From NCBI GenBank assembly GCA_023375675.1, contig JALQBC010000002.1, forward strand, positions 1,736,001-1,800,000: a stretch of DNA of 64,000 nucleotides, read 5' to 3'. Shown piece by piece: positions 12,494-23,437 of the stretch (positions are counted from its first letter, which is position 1; each line of letters opens with the position of its first letter). The notes beneath the pieces were generated by a model, which did not search any database, was not told where the DNA came from, and was given only the letters and a program-made list of their open reading frames with translations. Source of the DNA: Cytospora piceicola (taxonomy: Eukaryota > Ascomycota > Sordariomycetes > Diaporthales > Cytosporaceae). The translations under genes and the position numbers were made by a program.

Positions 12494-14818
12494 TTTCTGG
12501 ATGTTTTGTGTGAGCCTGTGTGTCTGTTTTGTATTTCTGGAGTGAAGTTGCTCCTCTCATGATGGCGTTGACACATGTGCTTTTGGCAGCCGCATCCTCC
12601 GCCCCAACTTGGCCATGACTTCACCGTATCGTCCCGTGATACAGTCTCGCCAGGCCTTGGGAATTGAACCAACACTCTTTCATCCATAGAGAATATACCG
12701 AGATGGTATCTCACCTTGGACTTCGATGCCACACTTTCCATGGTGTGTTCGAATTGCTTGGGACTAAGACCCGATATGCTCTGGAAATGTATCGATCGCA
12801 AGTCCTGATAGATCCGGGACAGATGCTGTAGACCCGGGCTGGTATATGTCATTGAATAAGCATCCATGTTGATTAGGTGTCTGAAACCAAACTTGCTTGA
12901 CTACCTAGGTACCTAGGTATGGAAAAAAGATGTTGCTCGATATGTAGATACTATATGTCTTGTTCGTTGTGAACTCAGGGGTACAATGCTCCTTCCGAGG
13001 CCGTGAGGGGTGGTTGCTGTGGGAAGGAAGTAAACACAGAAAAGAGTAAATGTATAGCAGACTAGAGGAAACCACATCGGACAGTTTATAATGGAATATG
13101 AGAAACTGGGGTTGTGACCGTGAGAGAATATCTGCATCCGGAGTATAAGTGGCGTAGCCACCTGTGCAGGAGATACGTATTGTGGAGTTTGGTCCACCAG
13201 TATATATGGCTCTCACGATAATCCATTAGATGATTCTCTGAGGCCGAAGAAAGGAAGGACATGTAAACTTCAAGGGAGAGCCCAGCATGTGAGATGCAGC
13301 GAGCTGCCTATGTATGGCCAGCATTGCTGGCAGAGGACCCCGTGAGATGGAGGGCGTCGCACGTCCGCTGACATGCACCATAAAGACGACTTAGCTAGAC
13401 CAGTCCATACTGCACATCAACGCAGCCGCCTTGGGCCCGCATTCGACTGTTCAAGGCTTTTAATGGTTGTCCGCTTGGCGGCCATAAGGCTCTTGGTTTT
13501 ATTGCCCGGGGCTGAGAAAGGTTGGGGTTGAAACACAGGGAGTATGGGTGTAGCGGAGACGTTGACAGCCCCATCATCATAGATATGCCATAGTATCAGA
13601 CATGGCTGAGCATCTGGACTGGAGATACTGGCCGAGTAGCCAATCGCATTCCACTGAGCAGTCATGCCTCGAGCTAGTTCGGCCGTCGTTGGCCGAGAGG
13701 TTGATATCTGAGAGAAGTAGGGGGGTTGGATGAAGGGGTGGTCTAGACTCGGATGACAAAGGTGCATCTTTCTCGCTATATAACAAGTGGAATATCAAAC
13801 GTACCGTATCTTGGGCACTGCCGTTCTCTTTCTGGTAATCTGAAACGAGGCTAATGTTCTGAACAGTATCGATTTCATCAAAGCCGCTGGTAGAGTCCAG
13901 TTTTGCAAATGAGAAATGAAAGTCGCAAAAATAGGACGCCCTCAGCTGCTGTAGCAGCTTATACGTTCCTACCGAGTGCTGTGAAACGCGTACTCAGAAA
14001 CGACGCCCTGTGAGTGACAAACAGCTATACTGCTTTCCGATTCGAGAAAATGACGTTGATAGCAGCCAAAAGATGTCTCGACTAGGCGAAAGCATCGCAC
14101 GAGGGTCTTCTGGTGACCCGTCGTTGTCGTCCGTGATTGGTGGCTCCATCCTTGACGAGCTCCACTCAAGCTTCTTATCTCGAGGTTGGCGAGTTGTCTT
14201 GACCATGCCAGCTTGTCCGTAACTGGTAAACATAGAGATACGTGTCTCTGACCCGGACCTGGCCCTGTTGATCAGGTCCGACATGAGGACTACAAGATAT
14301 ATGCCATTATATGCTGGCTGGCCCGTATCGTGCGGATATGTCTCTTTGAGCTGAGCCAAGGACCCCACCATGTTCACATGCTCGAACCGCCGATCTGGGG
14401 AAGCTCGAGAGACATGGCCAATAAAATTTGACGGGAAATAAGCCCCGATCCCAGTTTCCCCGGCCCCCAAGTGTCACCCTCCCAAGGGAGAACAATGCCG
14501 AGGCAACTTGTTGACCGCATTCTGGATTAGGTGCATGTAGGGGTCACCCGCCGAGGCATACCCATTCGCCATGTCACGGCTTCAGCTTCGACTTCCTCCT
14601 TGACCCGTTCTCATTTCTAGTCTGTCTTCTCCCTCCATCCCAGAGAGTCCCAGAGCCACAATATCCCCGAAGACAAATTCAGCATCTGTGCCTCGAGTGA
14701 TTCCACCTATCCCCACTGAAACCCATCAACCTTCTCGTTTTAATTCCCGACCCTTGCGACCCTTGATTGCCCGGCCATCTCATCAACCTTACTACCGGCA
14801 CTCTACGCGACCTCCACA
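12494..14818. other. gene-poor divergent intergenic region (2.3 kb)
   Basis: It lies between the amine oxidase ATG (-) and the acyl-CoA dehydrogenase ATG (+). Open frames of 60-160 codons occur on the minus strand (12905-13216, 13417-13767, 13994-14470), but they show no family resemblance and the longest lacks an ATG at its 5' end. A tandem ACCTAGGTACCTAGGT palindrome lies at about 12902-12919. The final 250 bases are C/T-rich leader with CAACC motifs ahead of the next gene. Confidence 0.5.
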
Positions 14819-16445
14819 ATGGGCTCCGTGGCTGCTTCACCCAAGACCTTCACCCGTGAGCAGGTGAAGAAGGAGGGCAACACCGAGGACCAAGTCCTGT
14901 TCATCATCGACAGCAAAGTCTACGATGTGTCCGACTTCCTCGACGCCCATCCCGGTGGCGAGGCCGTCCTGCGGCAAGTAGCCGGAACAGATGCAACGGA
15001 AGCGTTCTACAACCTGCACAGGCACGAGGTCTTGACCGGGAAGTACGCCGAACTCGCCATTGGTACCATCGAGGGCGAGACGCCCGAGGTGGTCAACCCT
15101 GGCCCGGGCGAGTTGTCCAAGGTGCCTTATGCGGAGCCGCTGTGGTTGACTCCCCTGTTCAAAAGTCCGTATTACAATGATAGCCATAGGAGGCTGCAGA
15201 AGGCGATCCGGAAGTTCACGGATCTACACGTGACGCCGGAGGCGCAGGCCAAGGAGAAGGATGGCACCTTCATCAGCCAGGAGCTCATCGACCACATGTC
15301 GAAGGAGGGTATACTGCATATGCGTCTTGGGCCCGGGAAGCACCTGCAGTCCGCACCCAGTCTGCTGGGTGGTGCCGTCAAGCCCGAGGAGTTTGACTAC
15401 TTCCACGATCTCATCGTCGGGCAGGAGATGGTACGGTCATCCGCACGCGGTTTCCAGGATGGAAACATGGCGGGCATGACTATTGGTCTGACGGCCGTGC
15501 TCAACTACGCCAACGATGAGGCCTTCAAGAAGAAGATCGCAGATGAGGTCTTCAGCGGCAAGAAGAAGATCTGCCTGGCTATTACGGAGGCGTTTGCCGG
15601 CAGTGACGTCGCGCGGTTGCGGACGACGGCTAAGAAGACGCCGGATGGGAAACACTACATTGTCAACGGGACAAAGAAGTGGATCACCAACGGTGTCTTC
15701 AGTGACTACTTTGTGACTGGTGTTCAGACCGACAAGGGCCTGAGCGTGCTGCTCATCGAGAGGGGTGAAGGTGTCGAGACCAAACTCATCAAGACGAGTT
15801 ACTCCACGGCCGCCGGCACGACCTTTATCACTTTTGATAATGTCAAGGTGCCTGTGGAGAACCTGCTTGGAAAGGAGAACCATGGTATCTATGTGATTCT
15901 CAGCAACTTCAACCATGAGAGATGGACCATGTGCTGTAAGTGCCCAGAATATACCCATCTACCCTTCTAGACGACATGAAGCTTACTATTTTGTCCTAGG
16001 CGGCACCATACGATACTCTCGGACCATCATTGAGGAGACTCTCAAGTGGGCACACCAGAGGATGGTGTTCGGAAAGAGGCTCATTGATCAGCCCGTCATC
16101 CGGCTCAAGCTGGCCAAGATGATTGCTCTTGTTGAGTCGCACCAGTCGTGGCTGGAGACAATCACCTACCAGATGTGCAACATGTCCTATTCGGACCAGT
16201 CGAAGCATCTGGGTGGGCCTATCGGGCTGCTGAAGATGAGCTGCACACGTGTGGCACATGAGATTGCAGATGAAGCCGTGCAGATCTGGGGTGGGCGGGG
16301 ACTGACGCAATCTGGGATGGGACGTGTTATTGAGAACTTCAACAGGGGATACAAGTTCGATGCCATCTTGGGCGGTGCTGAGGAGGTCCTGGGAGATCTT
16401 GGTGTGAGACAGGCCATGAAGTTCATGCCTAAGGAAAGGCTGTAG
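14819..16445 (+). CDS. cytochrome b5-acyl-CoA dehydrogenase fusion protein
   Basis: Exons 14819-15935 and 16000-16445 with a 64-nt intron give 520 residues. Residues about 8-85 form a cytochrome b5 domain: VYDVSDFLDAHPGGEAVL carries the first haem ligand (His44) and NLHRHEVL the second (His67 or His69). After a linker, an acyl-CoA dehydrogenase fold follows, with the FAD/substrate loops LAITEAFAGSDVARLRTTAK and YIVNGTKKWITNG and the C-terminal helical part (AHQRMVFGKRLIDQPV, WGGRGLTQSGMGR). This fusion is known in fungi, where it is annotated as b5-type acyl-CoA dehydrogenase. The b5 domain presumably hands electrons to or from the flavin. No mitochondrial presequence is visible, and the C-terminal tripeptide ERL is not a canonical SKL, so the compartment is open. 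Confidence 0.93.
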
Positions 16446-17353
16446 GCGGTGCTTGAAAGGACATATTGGCCCCTCCATTTGGTAAGTACAATATATGGCA
16501 CCAGTTAGATACTGGCAGGTTTCCAGTGAATGTATATAGAAGTAGGTTCGAATCCATGAATTCGACTTATTGCATCTCTTTGTTTCCATGCCAGGCATGC
16601 CATGACAGCCTTCGGGGAAATTGAGGGTATTCGGAGTGCATCGGAGTTAAGCATTGGTAATACCACGTAGCTCCTGTGGTACAGGATAAACCCCAGACAA
16701 AGCACTTACGCAGGTCTCATACCGTGGCCCGAGCGTTGAGTCACTGCACTTCAGCGGCTGCGACAAGTTATAGTGGTAATGGAGTAGTAAGCAGCTCCCG
16801 CCGGAAGAGAATTGGGGGGGTGTAGGGGGGATTGATGCTACCCTAAATTTTTGGCCGAGCCCGCAGCAACAACATCTCACCTTCCCAAAGGTTGCGCACC
16901 GGCGAGCAGTTGAGCTCCACCACACATCACACACCCCGTCGTGGTTCACTCTTCCCTTCGCAAGACCCAGGTGTCCCCAAACCCCAAGGTCTTCCCAGTT
17001 GTAAGTAAGCCCGTCTACCACAGCCTGCAGTGTGCTTCTGGCATTCCGCAGTCGACGAGGCCGTCGGAGCTGAAGCTAATCAAGGATCCTTCCTGCCCAC
17101 CTTAGAGTGACGAGTCAATCCGGTTGCGCATCTCCTCCCTACGACAAACGCTGCCCGTCGCATCGCGTCTGCACACGTCACGGTTCCAAGACTCGCGTCT
17201 ACCGACAGCTCCAAGGCTGAACCCGATCTGCACTACCTATCTGGCCTGCCTTCGAATTTCCTAGTTCGGCACTTTACGAGGAGCTCTGTTGCTGTCTTCC
17301 CCACCACGAGGCAGTGACCGCTCCTGCGATCTATAAGCTCCCAAGCCGGCGAG
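16446..17353. promoter_or_regulatory. intergenic region and leader of the Ubp3-like gene
   Basis: About 900 bases without a credible ORF. The second half contains CACC/CATC-rich leader sequence leading to the ATG at 17354. Confidence 0.5.
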
Positions 17354-20300
17354 ATGAACCACCATCATCTGCCGGCTGGGTCGCCAGCCATGCCAGGAAG
17401 GGGACATGGAGGCCCACCTGGATATCATATTGGAGGTAGTCCCGTTCCAAATGCAGCTCCTGGGCTGCAGGTGACGCCGACTTCAGCCTCGGGACCACCA
17501 CCAAGAGGTGGTCGCGGCAGGGGCCAACACTACAACCAGCACCACTCTCCTGGCCACTTCCAGCAGTTCCAGCAATACTCTCCCAACCTCTACAGCCCAT
17601 ATGCGAATTCTTACAACAACGGCTTCGCCTACGCTGCTCCACAATACATCCCCCCTCAGTATGGTCAGAATGGTGTCTTGCCTCAAGCCTACACCCACGC
17701 GGCATACCCACAGCAGTTTTATGGCCACCAGCAACAGTTGCCTCCCCAGCAGTTCTACAACAACCCAATCCCACATTATCCCGGGCCTCAGTCTCCATCA
17801 TTCAGTCTCCCATACCAGCCGCCACCCCCGCCTCAAGCTATTGTCTCCGTTCCGCCTACTGAGGTTCTTCCAATCCCGCCCGTCGTTCCTCCACCACTAC
17901 CAACCACACCGGCATCTCATCATTCTTTGCAACACACCCCGATTCCCATAGCGCAACCCATTTACCAACCCCCCGAGGTGGCCGCAGGCAGTATACTGTC
18001 CCCCGGACCAACCATCCCCCAGGAGGTCGCGCCACAACCCGAGGTTCCTGCGAAGACGCCCGAGGCTCCTGTAGTGTCAGCGACTTCTGCGTCCACTTCT
18101 GCATCTCGGGACGAGCATCCTTCGCCCCAGTTTTCTCCTATCGACCCTCGTCCTGAAACTATTGCACACAGAGTAAGTCATCACTCCCAATCCCGGTCGA
18201 ATATCCATCACGTTTTATGTGCGTCCAGCTGACATTCTCCCAGCTGCCATGGACTACCCACCCTGATGATCCTTGGATCAAGAGCAAGAAGTTCAAGAGG
18301 AAGAAGAAGGTGCTGCCAAGAGACGCGGAGGGTGTGGCCATGCGACCCTCAAAAGCTGCTCCATCTGAGCCTTCCGCAGTGCCTGCGAAAGCGCAAACAG
18401 CACAAGGCCAAGAGACGTCTGTGGACTCCGCCGTTGCTGCTGATCTGCAAGATGATTCGAGTCTTACGGAGAGGACCACTTCCACGGTTGATGCTGCTAC
18501 AGACACTTTGACCACGAGTACACCCGAGTCCGCAGCTCAGCCTTCCAGTCCTTCTCTTCAGAAGTCCTCATCTGGAGCAACCCAGCCACCCAAGACCACT
18601 CCCCGGCGTGTAGCCCCGGCAGTTCCAGTTGTCCCGGTCCTGCCCAAGGATGGTGCCGTTGTTAACAGCAACCCATCCGCCAGCAAGAGCCAGGCAACTG
18701 AGAAGCCAGTCGACGAGTCTCAAACAACGACCGAGGAACCTGAGCAGCCAGAGGAAGATGAGAAGCCAGCTCCGTCTGCTGCTGTTTCCTGGTCCGCCCT
18801 CTTCAAGCGTACCTCGGCCGGCAAGCCTGCGGCGTCTGGCGCAACCCCACCAAACGGAACGGCAGTCAGCGAGAAGCCCAAGCCCGTAGCTGACGGCGCG
18901 GCTGTGGTCACCAAACCTAGCTCCTCTTCTTTGGCCGATATGCTCAAGGCGTACGAGGTGAGGAGTAACGACAAGATCTACTTCATTGAGCCTCGTGCGC
19001 TGAAGAACAGGGGTACGGATTGCTACATGAACTCGGTAAGAATAAACTCCCCCTGAACAACGTCTTCCTAGTTGTCTCTCAAGATTATGTGCTAATACAG
19101 TAGTTTCACAGGTCCTACAAGTGCTTGTCTTCTGCATGCCATTCTACAACTTTCTCCAACAAGTACGCCAAAACGTTGTTCACAGTTTCAAGGATACGTC
19201 ACAAACACCCTTGATTGATGTCATGTAAGTTTGGTGAACATGGTCCTGCACACTCACCAAGTACTAATCACGCTGCATAGGATCGATTTCATGGCTGAGT
19301 TCAAGGCCGTTACGTCTGCAGATGACCTGGACCAGCTGCGTAGGAAGCTCAAGAAAGAGGACTACCAACCGAATGGCGACTCGTTCTTGCCTGATATGGT
19401 TTACAACTGTATCAGGAAGTTGAGTGCATTCGCAACGGTTTGGGTGAGTAAAGCCTACGTCCCTTCGGAAGTCTACAGCGAAGATGACTAACGGACTCTC
19501 TAGCCTGGTTCTCAACACGATGCTCAGGAGTTCCTCATGCTGCTTCTGGATGGACTTGATGATGAATGCAAGAAGACGATTACTGGACCAGCGAAAGCGG
19601 CACCTGGCTTCTCTCACGGAGACGACGACGACGAATGGACCGAGGTTGGACACCGCCAGCGACATGCTGTTACTACAGTATCTGGGGAAATCCCGGTGCC
19701 TAATCCTATCAGCAAGATCTTCGACACTGGGTTCCGACTAGAGCTACGAGTTCCTGGCAGCAAGGATTCTGTGCGGATAGAGCCACACAAGTGTATTCCA
19801 CTTGCCATTGGCGATCCATCGGTCAAGAACGTTGTTGACGCGTTGAAACTCTTCACTGCCCAAGAGACCGTGGAGATGGGTAATGCTCAAGGTGCGCAGG
19901 TCAATGGCAGGATGCAGCGTTCGATGCACGTTCTGCCACCAGTTCTCACCTTGTTTTTCAAGCGCGACAAGATGGTTGGAAATGAGTTCCAAAAGATTTG
20001 GAAGTCAGTTGGATACCCTCTAGAGCTTGAACTGCCACTGGAAGTCCTCTCCAGGCAAGTCCGGAGCGAGATTTTGGCTGGAGGCCGTGAACTTCCAAAG
20101 TACAAGCTCATTGGTGTCGTTTACCATCATGGCCACAGCGTCACCAGCGGCCATTATACCGTCGATGTTTGCCGTCAGGACGACCAGGAGTGGATCCGGT
20201 TCGACGACACGCAAGTCACTCGCATCAGCGGTGAGGATGTTGTGGCAGGCGGGGCGGAGGATGTTCCTGCCAAGTCGACGGGATCCAACAAGGCAGAGAC

Positions 20301-20532
20301 CACTAACGGCGCGGCCAGCAACCGCTTCGCCGCCATGGAAGAGGATGATGCCGGAGAAAACGACGGCAACTGGAAGCAAGTCGGCCAAGGACAAAATGGC
20401 ACCAAGAAGTACAGCAGTGCTGCTAATGGCAGCACGTCCGGCACTAGCACGCCCAAGGGAAAGCCTGCCAAGAACAACTTCAAGGACAACAACAAGGTTG
20501 CATACGTGTTGTTCTATCAGATGATGAACTAG
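17354..20532 (+). CDS. ubp3: ubiquitin carboxyl-terminal hydrolase, Ubp3/USP10-like
   Basis: Five exons (17354-18172, 18244-19035, 19112-19224, 19281-19443, 19504-20532) join in phase to 971 residues. The first half is Pro/Gln/Gly-rich and disordered, as in Ubp3. The peptidase C19 core starts near residue 515: KNRGTDCYMNS, then VLQVLVF across an intron (Cys box, catalytic Cys), PGSQHDAQEFLMLL (QDAxEF box), and GVVYHHGHSVTSGHYTVDV (His box with catalytic His). The end NKVAYVLFYQ is the usual C-terminal strand. A Ser/Gly/Asn insert of about 80 residues precedes that strand. Known for the family: Ubp3 with Bre5 deubiquitinates COPII and ribosome-linked targets, with roles in ribophagy and stress granules. 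An Asp replaces the usual residue just before the catalytic Cys. The gene's downstream neighbour is very close. Confidence 0.9.
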
Positions 20533-20700
20533 AGGTAGGACTTTGGTCCTGGCAGCCCGAGCGGGGCGAAGGGCTCGAGCGTGTCTGACCCAAACAACCT
20601 GGCACGACAGCCAGGGGCCGACCAACTTGGCCAGGTTTTCTGCAAGGACGCTGTAGACTTGACTGAAACCGCTGCAACTGAAGATGCTAGCAGTGAAGAG

Positions 20701-21993
20701 ATGACGATTAAAGAGAGGAACAAGAAAAACGCCCTTGCAGGTGCGCAGGGCGAGGACACGGAGAGCTTATTGATGGATCGGCTCACTGAGGTAGAAGAGA
20801 CCTGTGTTCGGCTTGAGGGGCACATTAACTTACTGGATCGGCTCGGCGAGCTGAAGGCAACCGCCGTCCCCTCACCCTTCAAATCGAAGCAAGGATTTGG
20901 AACTCAAGGCATGGAAGAGCAAGAAATTAGTGTTGACGAGATGGCAATTGAGTCCACGACACCAGCGGCCGAGGGCCCTGAGGATGGCGCTCCCGCCCAG
21001 GAAGAAGATTCAAATGGGATCGAGCTGTCAGTGATATTGTATGAACCCGCAGACTTGGAATCTCCTACGAGATGTGCATACGAGCAACCTGCTGAGGCGG
21101 ATGGTGATTCCTCGTCCTTGGTGACTTCGGATAAGGACAGATCAGATCCTGTGGGACAAGAGACAGAGATACTAGCCAGAACAGAAGATGACCAGCCAGT
21201 TGTGATGGTGGCAGGCAACGAAACCCCCATTGGTCCGCCGAGTATCACTGCAACCACCGAGGCTGTTATTGACACTGCTACTGAAGATTTGGAGGTACTG
21301 AAAGTCAAAGAGAAGTCGACGAAAATCGTGGTGGAAGACATGCATAAGGAAACCCAAGAAATTAGCAGGGAGCTGAAGGAGAAGTACAACGAGTCAATGA
21401 AAGAGCTGGAGAAGACACGGGAGATCTTGGAAGCTTCCTATCAAGACTTGGCCGGGTGGCAAGAGTGGATGAAGCAGCTGGGCAACAAGGTGTTTCGTCC
21501 ACTGGTGTTGTCGCGCGAACTGCATTGGCATGCCGTGGACTTTTTCCCACTCTTCACGAGGCTGATTGAGGACATTGAAACCCACCATAACGCCCTCGAC
21601 CGGTTACACACCCTGGAAAGTGACGTGGATTTGTCGTTTTCGTCGCAGTTTCATGGCAAGGCGCAAAGTCAATTCTCCGAGTGGCCGGACGGTGTCCAAC
21701 TCGAGCTGCTACATGGGACCAGGCAGCAGCTGACCATATGGTTCCGTGAGCTATACCTGTATCAGAGCGCCCTACTCAGCTACTTGGACTGCTTGCGGAC
21801 TCACATGGCTGTCGTGGACGAACTCGTCGCAACGTCACCGCGAAATGTCGTTCAAGGCTTAATCAAGGGGTGTATGGCACGTCCGAAGATCGAGGGAGAA
21901 TCTCATCTGCGTTATCTCGAATACTGTACGACTTGTATGGCTGACATGGCCAGGGAGATGGTGGACTACCGCTTGTGGACAGGTGCTGTCTAA
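20701..21993 (+). CDS. hypothetical coiled-coil protein
   Basis: A single open frame. The frame is open from 20539, but the first in-frame ATG is at 20701, giving 430 residues. I do not recognise the family. The first half is acidic and disordered. From about residue 225 there are coiled-coil helices (ISRELKEKYNESMKELEKT), then a folded-looking part rich in Trp, Leu and His (WQEWMKQLGNKVFRPLVLSR, RELYLYQSALLSYLDCLRTH). No signal peptide or TM segment is seen. The ATG lies only 168 nt after the Ubp3-like stop, in the same orientation and same frame, so the 3' UTR of one and the promoter/leader of the other must overlap, or the transcript is shared. A non-ATG start or an upstream exon cannot be excluded. 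Confidence 0.65.
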   Translation: MTIKERNKKNALAGAQGEDTESLLMDRLTEVEETCVRLEGHINLLDRLGELKATAVPSPFKSKQGFGTQGMEEQEISVDEMAIESTTPAAEGPEDGAPAQEEDSNGIELSVILYEPADLESPTRCAYEQPAEADGDSSSLVTSDKDRSDPVGQETEILARTEDDQPVVMVAGNETPIGPPSITATTEAVIDTATEDLEVLKVKEKSTKIVVEDMHKETQEISRELKEKYNESMKELEKTREILEASYQDLAGWQEWMKQLGNKVFRPLVLSRELHWHAVDFFPLFTRLIEDIETHHNALDRLHTLESDVDLSFSSQFHGKAQSQFSEWPDGVQLELLHGTRQQLTIWFRELYLYQSALLSYLDCLRTHMAVVDELVATSPRNVVQGLIKGCMARPKIEGESHLRYLEYCTTCMADMAREMVDYRLWTGAV

Positions 21994-22390
21994 GGCTTCT
22001 GAAACCAGCGGCGTGTGGGTGGGTGGATGGTTGCTTTGGGCGGTTGGCATAGCGAAAAAAAGACAAGATCAGCGTTGAAAGATGCAGATATTTGGGTGTT
22101 GAAGATATTGTAAATTTGAGAGACTTATTCCTTCAGAGACCTGACTTTTCCCTGATCATGATGCGTGACTGTTGTGTATGGTAACGTCTTGACATGGTGA
22201 AAGCGTGAAATGCACATATGAACGGGAAAAAGGTAGACTGGCTATTACACCGTCCTTTCAATGCCGGACTAGATCGCTATTTCCCACTTAAACGTAGATC
22301 AAGCTATTGGCGGGAATACATCTATATATGGACTATCGACACATACAATAGCCTCATAGCCTTATAGCCTCACCTCAGATCAACGTCCAC
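21994..22390. other. convergent intergenic region
   Basis: About 400 bases between two facing stops. No ORF, RNA or repeat of note. Confidence 0.5.
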
Positions 22391-22935
22391 TCACTCCAAC
22401 CACCCGGACGAAGCAAACACGTCCTTCCAGCTCTGTCCCTCGCCACCGGACCTCTCAAACTTCTCGACCGACTCGACGTCGGCGGCGCCAAAGTTGCCGT
22501 ACAGGTGAGGGCAGCCGTCGTTCTCGTCGGGCGGGTCGTCCCATCTGACCTGGGACGAGCGCGGGGCCAGGCGGATCTTGACGAGGTGGAGGGCGGTGTG
22601 GGACGCGAAGAAGAGGTCGGCCGTGACGGGGACCTTGTCTCGTGTGTCAGGTTTTTTTCCCCTTCCTTTCCTATCTGTTTTTATATGCGGTCTGGGGGTC
22701 TGGGTTTGAGGTGTGTGTGTGTGTGTGTGTGAGGGAGGGAAGGGAGAGAGGGAGGAGGTGGATGGCGAGGGTGAGTGAGGCGAGCGTGCTGACTCACCTG
22801 CCAGGATGTGCTCAGGTGGACGAAGCCGTCGTGCTTGTCCAGGTCGGACAGCGGGTAGGCATCTGGGAGCGGAGACGGGGGCGCCGAGTCTACGATCTTG
22901 TAGACGTATTGCGGGATCGTTGCTGGTGCGGGCAT
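22391..22935 (-). CDS. DUF952-family small protein
   Basis: Exons 22935-22798 and 22633-22391 (minus strand), intron 22797-22634, phase 0, give 126 residues. The protein reads YVYKIVDSAPP, then LSDLDKHDGFVHLSTSWQ joined to VPVTADLFFASHTALHLVKI, with RWDDPPDENDGCPHLYG near the middle. The F-V/I-H-L-S-T core and the closing H-L-Y-G motif are the signature of the DUF952 family (also present in bacteria). The molecular function is not established. The fold is related to ADP-ribose-binding proteins only by general suggestion, so I give none. The intron carries a GT microsatellite. The upstream frame past 22935 has no further ATG. Confidence 0.82.
22711..22731. repeat. (GT)n microsatellite inside the DUF952 intron
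   Basis: Twenty-one bases of perfect GT alternation within the 164-nt intron, between purine-rich flanks. On the gene's strand it is a CA repeat that makes the intron's pyrimidine-rich interior. Confidence 0.9.
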
Positions 22936-23437
22936 GGTGACTGACGGGCCTGACGGGGGTGATGTGGTTGTGTTGAGAGGGTCGAGTGGAAGAAGGTGTG
23001 CGTAGCCAGAAAATCTCGCGTGGTGTTGATGTGAAGCGGGTAGCCGTGGCTCAGCTCAGCAAGCCAGTCCACCTACATAGGAGTGACACTCTACTCTGGC
23101 TTAGGTCAGACAGTTAGTTATATTTCAGCGATATACTGAATAGATTTCGTAGCCTTTTATGCAGTCCAGTCAGACAATACGTTGAGTAAGTTCGAGAGGC
23201 ACTGGGAGGATATTTGGTATTATTATGAGGTATCATCATTCGCATTTGCCATACCGGAGAGGCCAAGGCGCATTTTCAGAACGCCAGTCCCCGAATCTTC
23301 TTGTAATACTTATGAACAGTCATGAATTTCTTTTTGATGCTTTCTTTTCTTTCACTCTTCGCCTTGTGCGTGCATCTGCTGCTCTCTCCTTTCTGTTAGC
23401 CTGTCAGGCTCCTGACAGCCAAACCTCTCGTTCAGCC
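22936..23437. promoter_or_regulatory. intergenic region upstream of DUF952 and downstream of Nup85
   Basis: It holds the promoter of the DUF952 gene (-) and the 3' region of the nucleoporin gene (-). No credible ORF. Confidence 0.45.

Noticed and set aside
12640..12670. tRNA T-arm-like GGTTCAATTCCC on the minus strand
   Set aside because: The stem has only four pairs around an eight-base loop, and no D-arm, anticodon arm or acceptor stem can be built upstream.
13994..14470. 158-codon open frame on the minus strand
   Set aside because: It starts with TTG, has no family resemblance, and no splice-linked partner exon was found.
16540..16560. B-box-like AGGTTCGAATCC on the plus strand
   Set aside because: The flanking stem does not pair (GTAGG against CCATG) and no A box or anticodon arm lies at the right distance.
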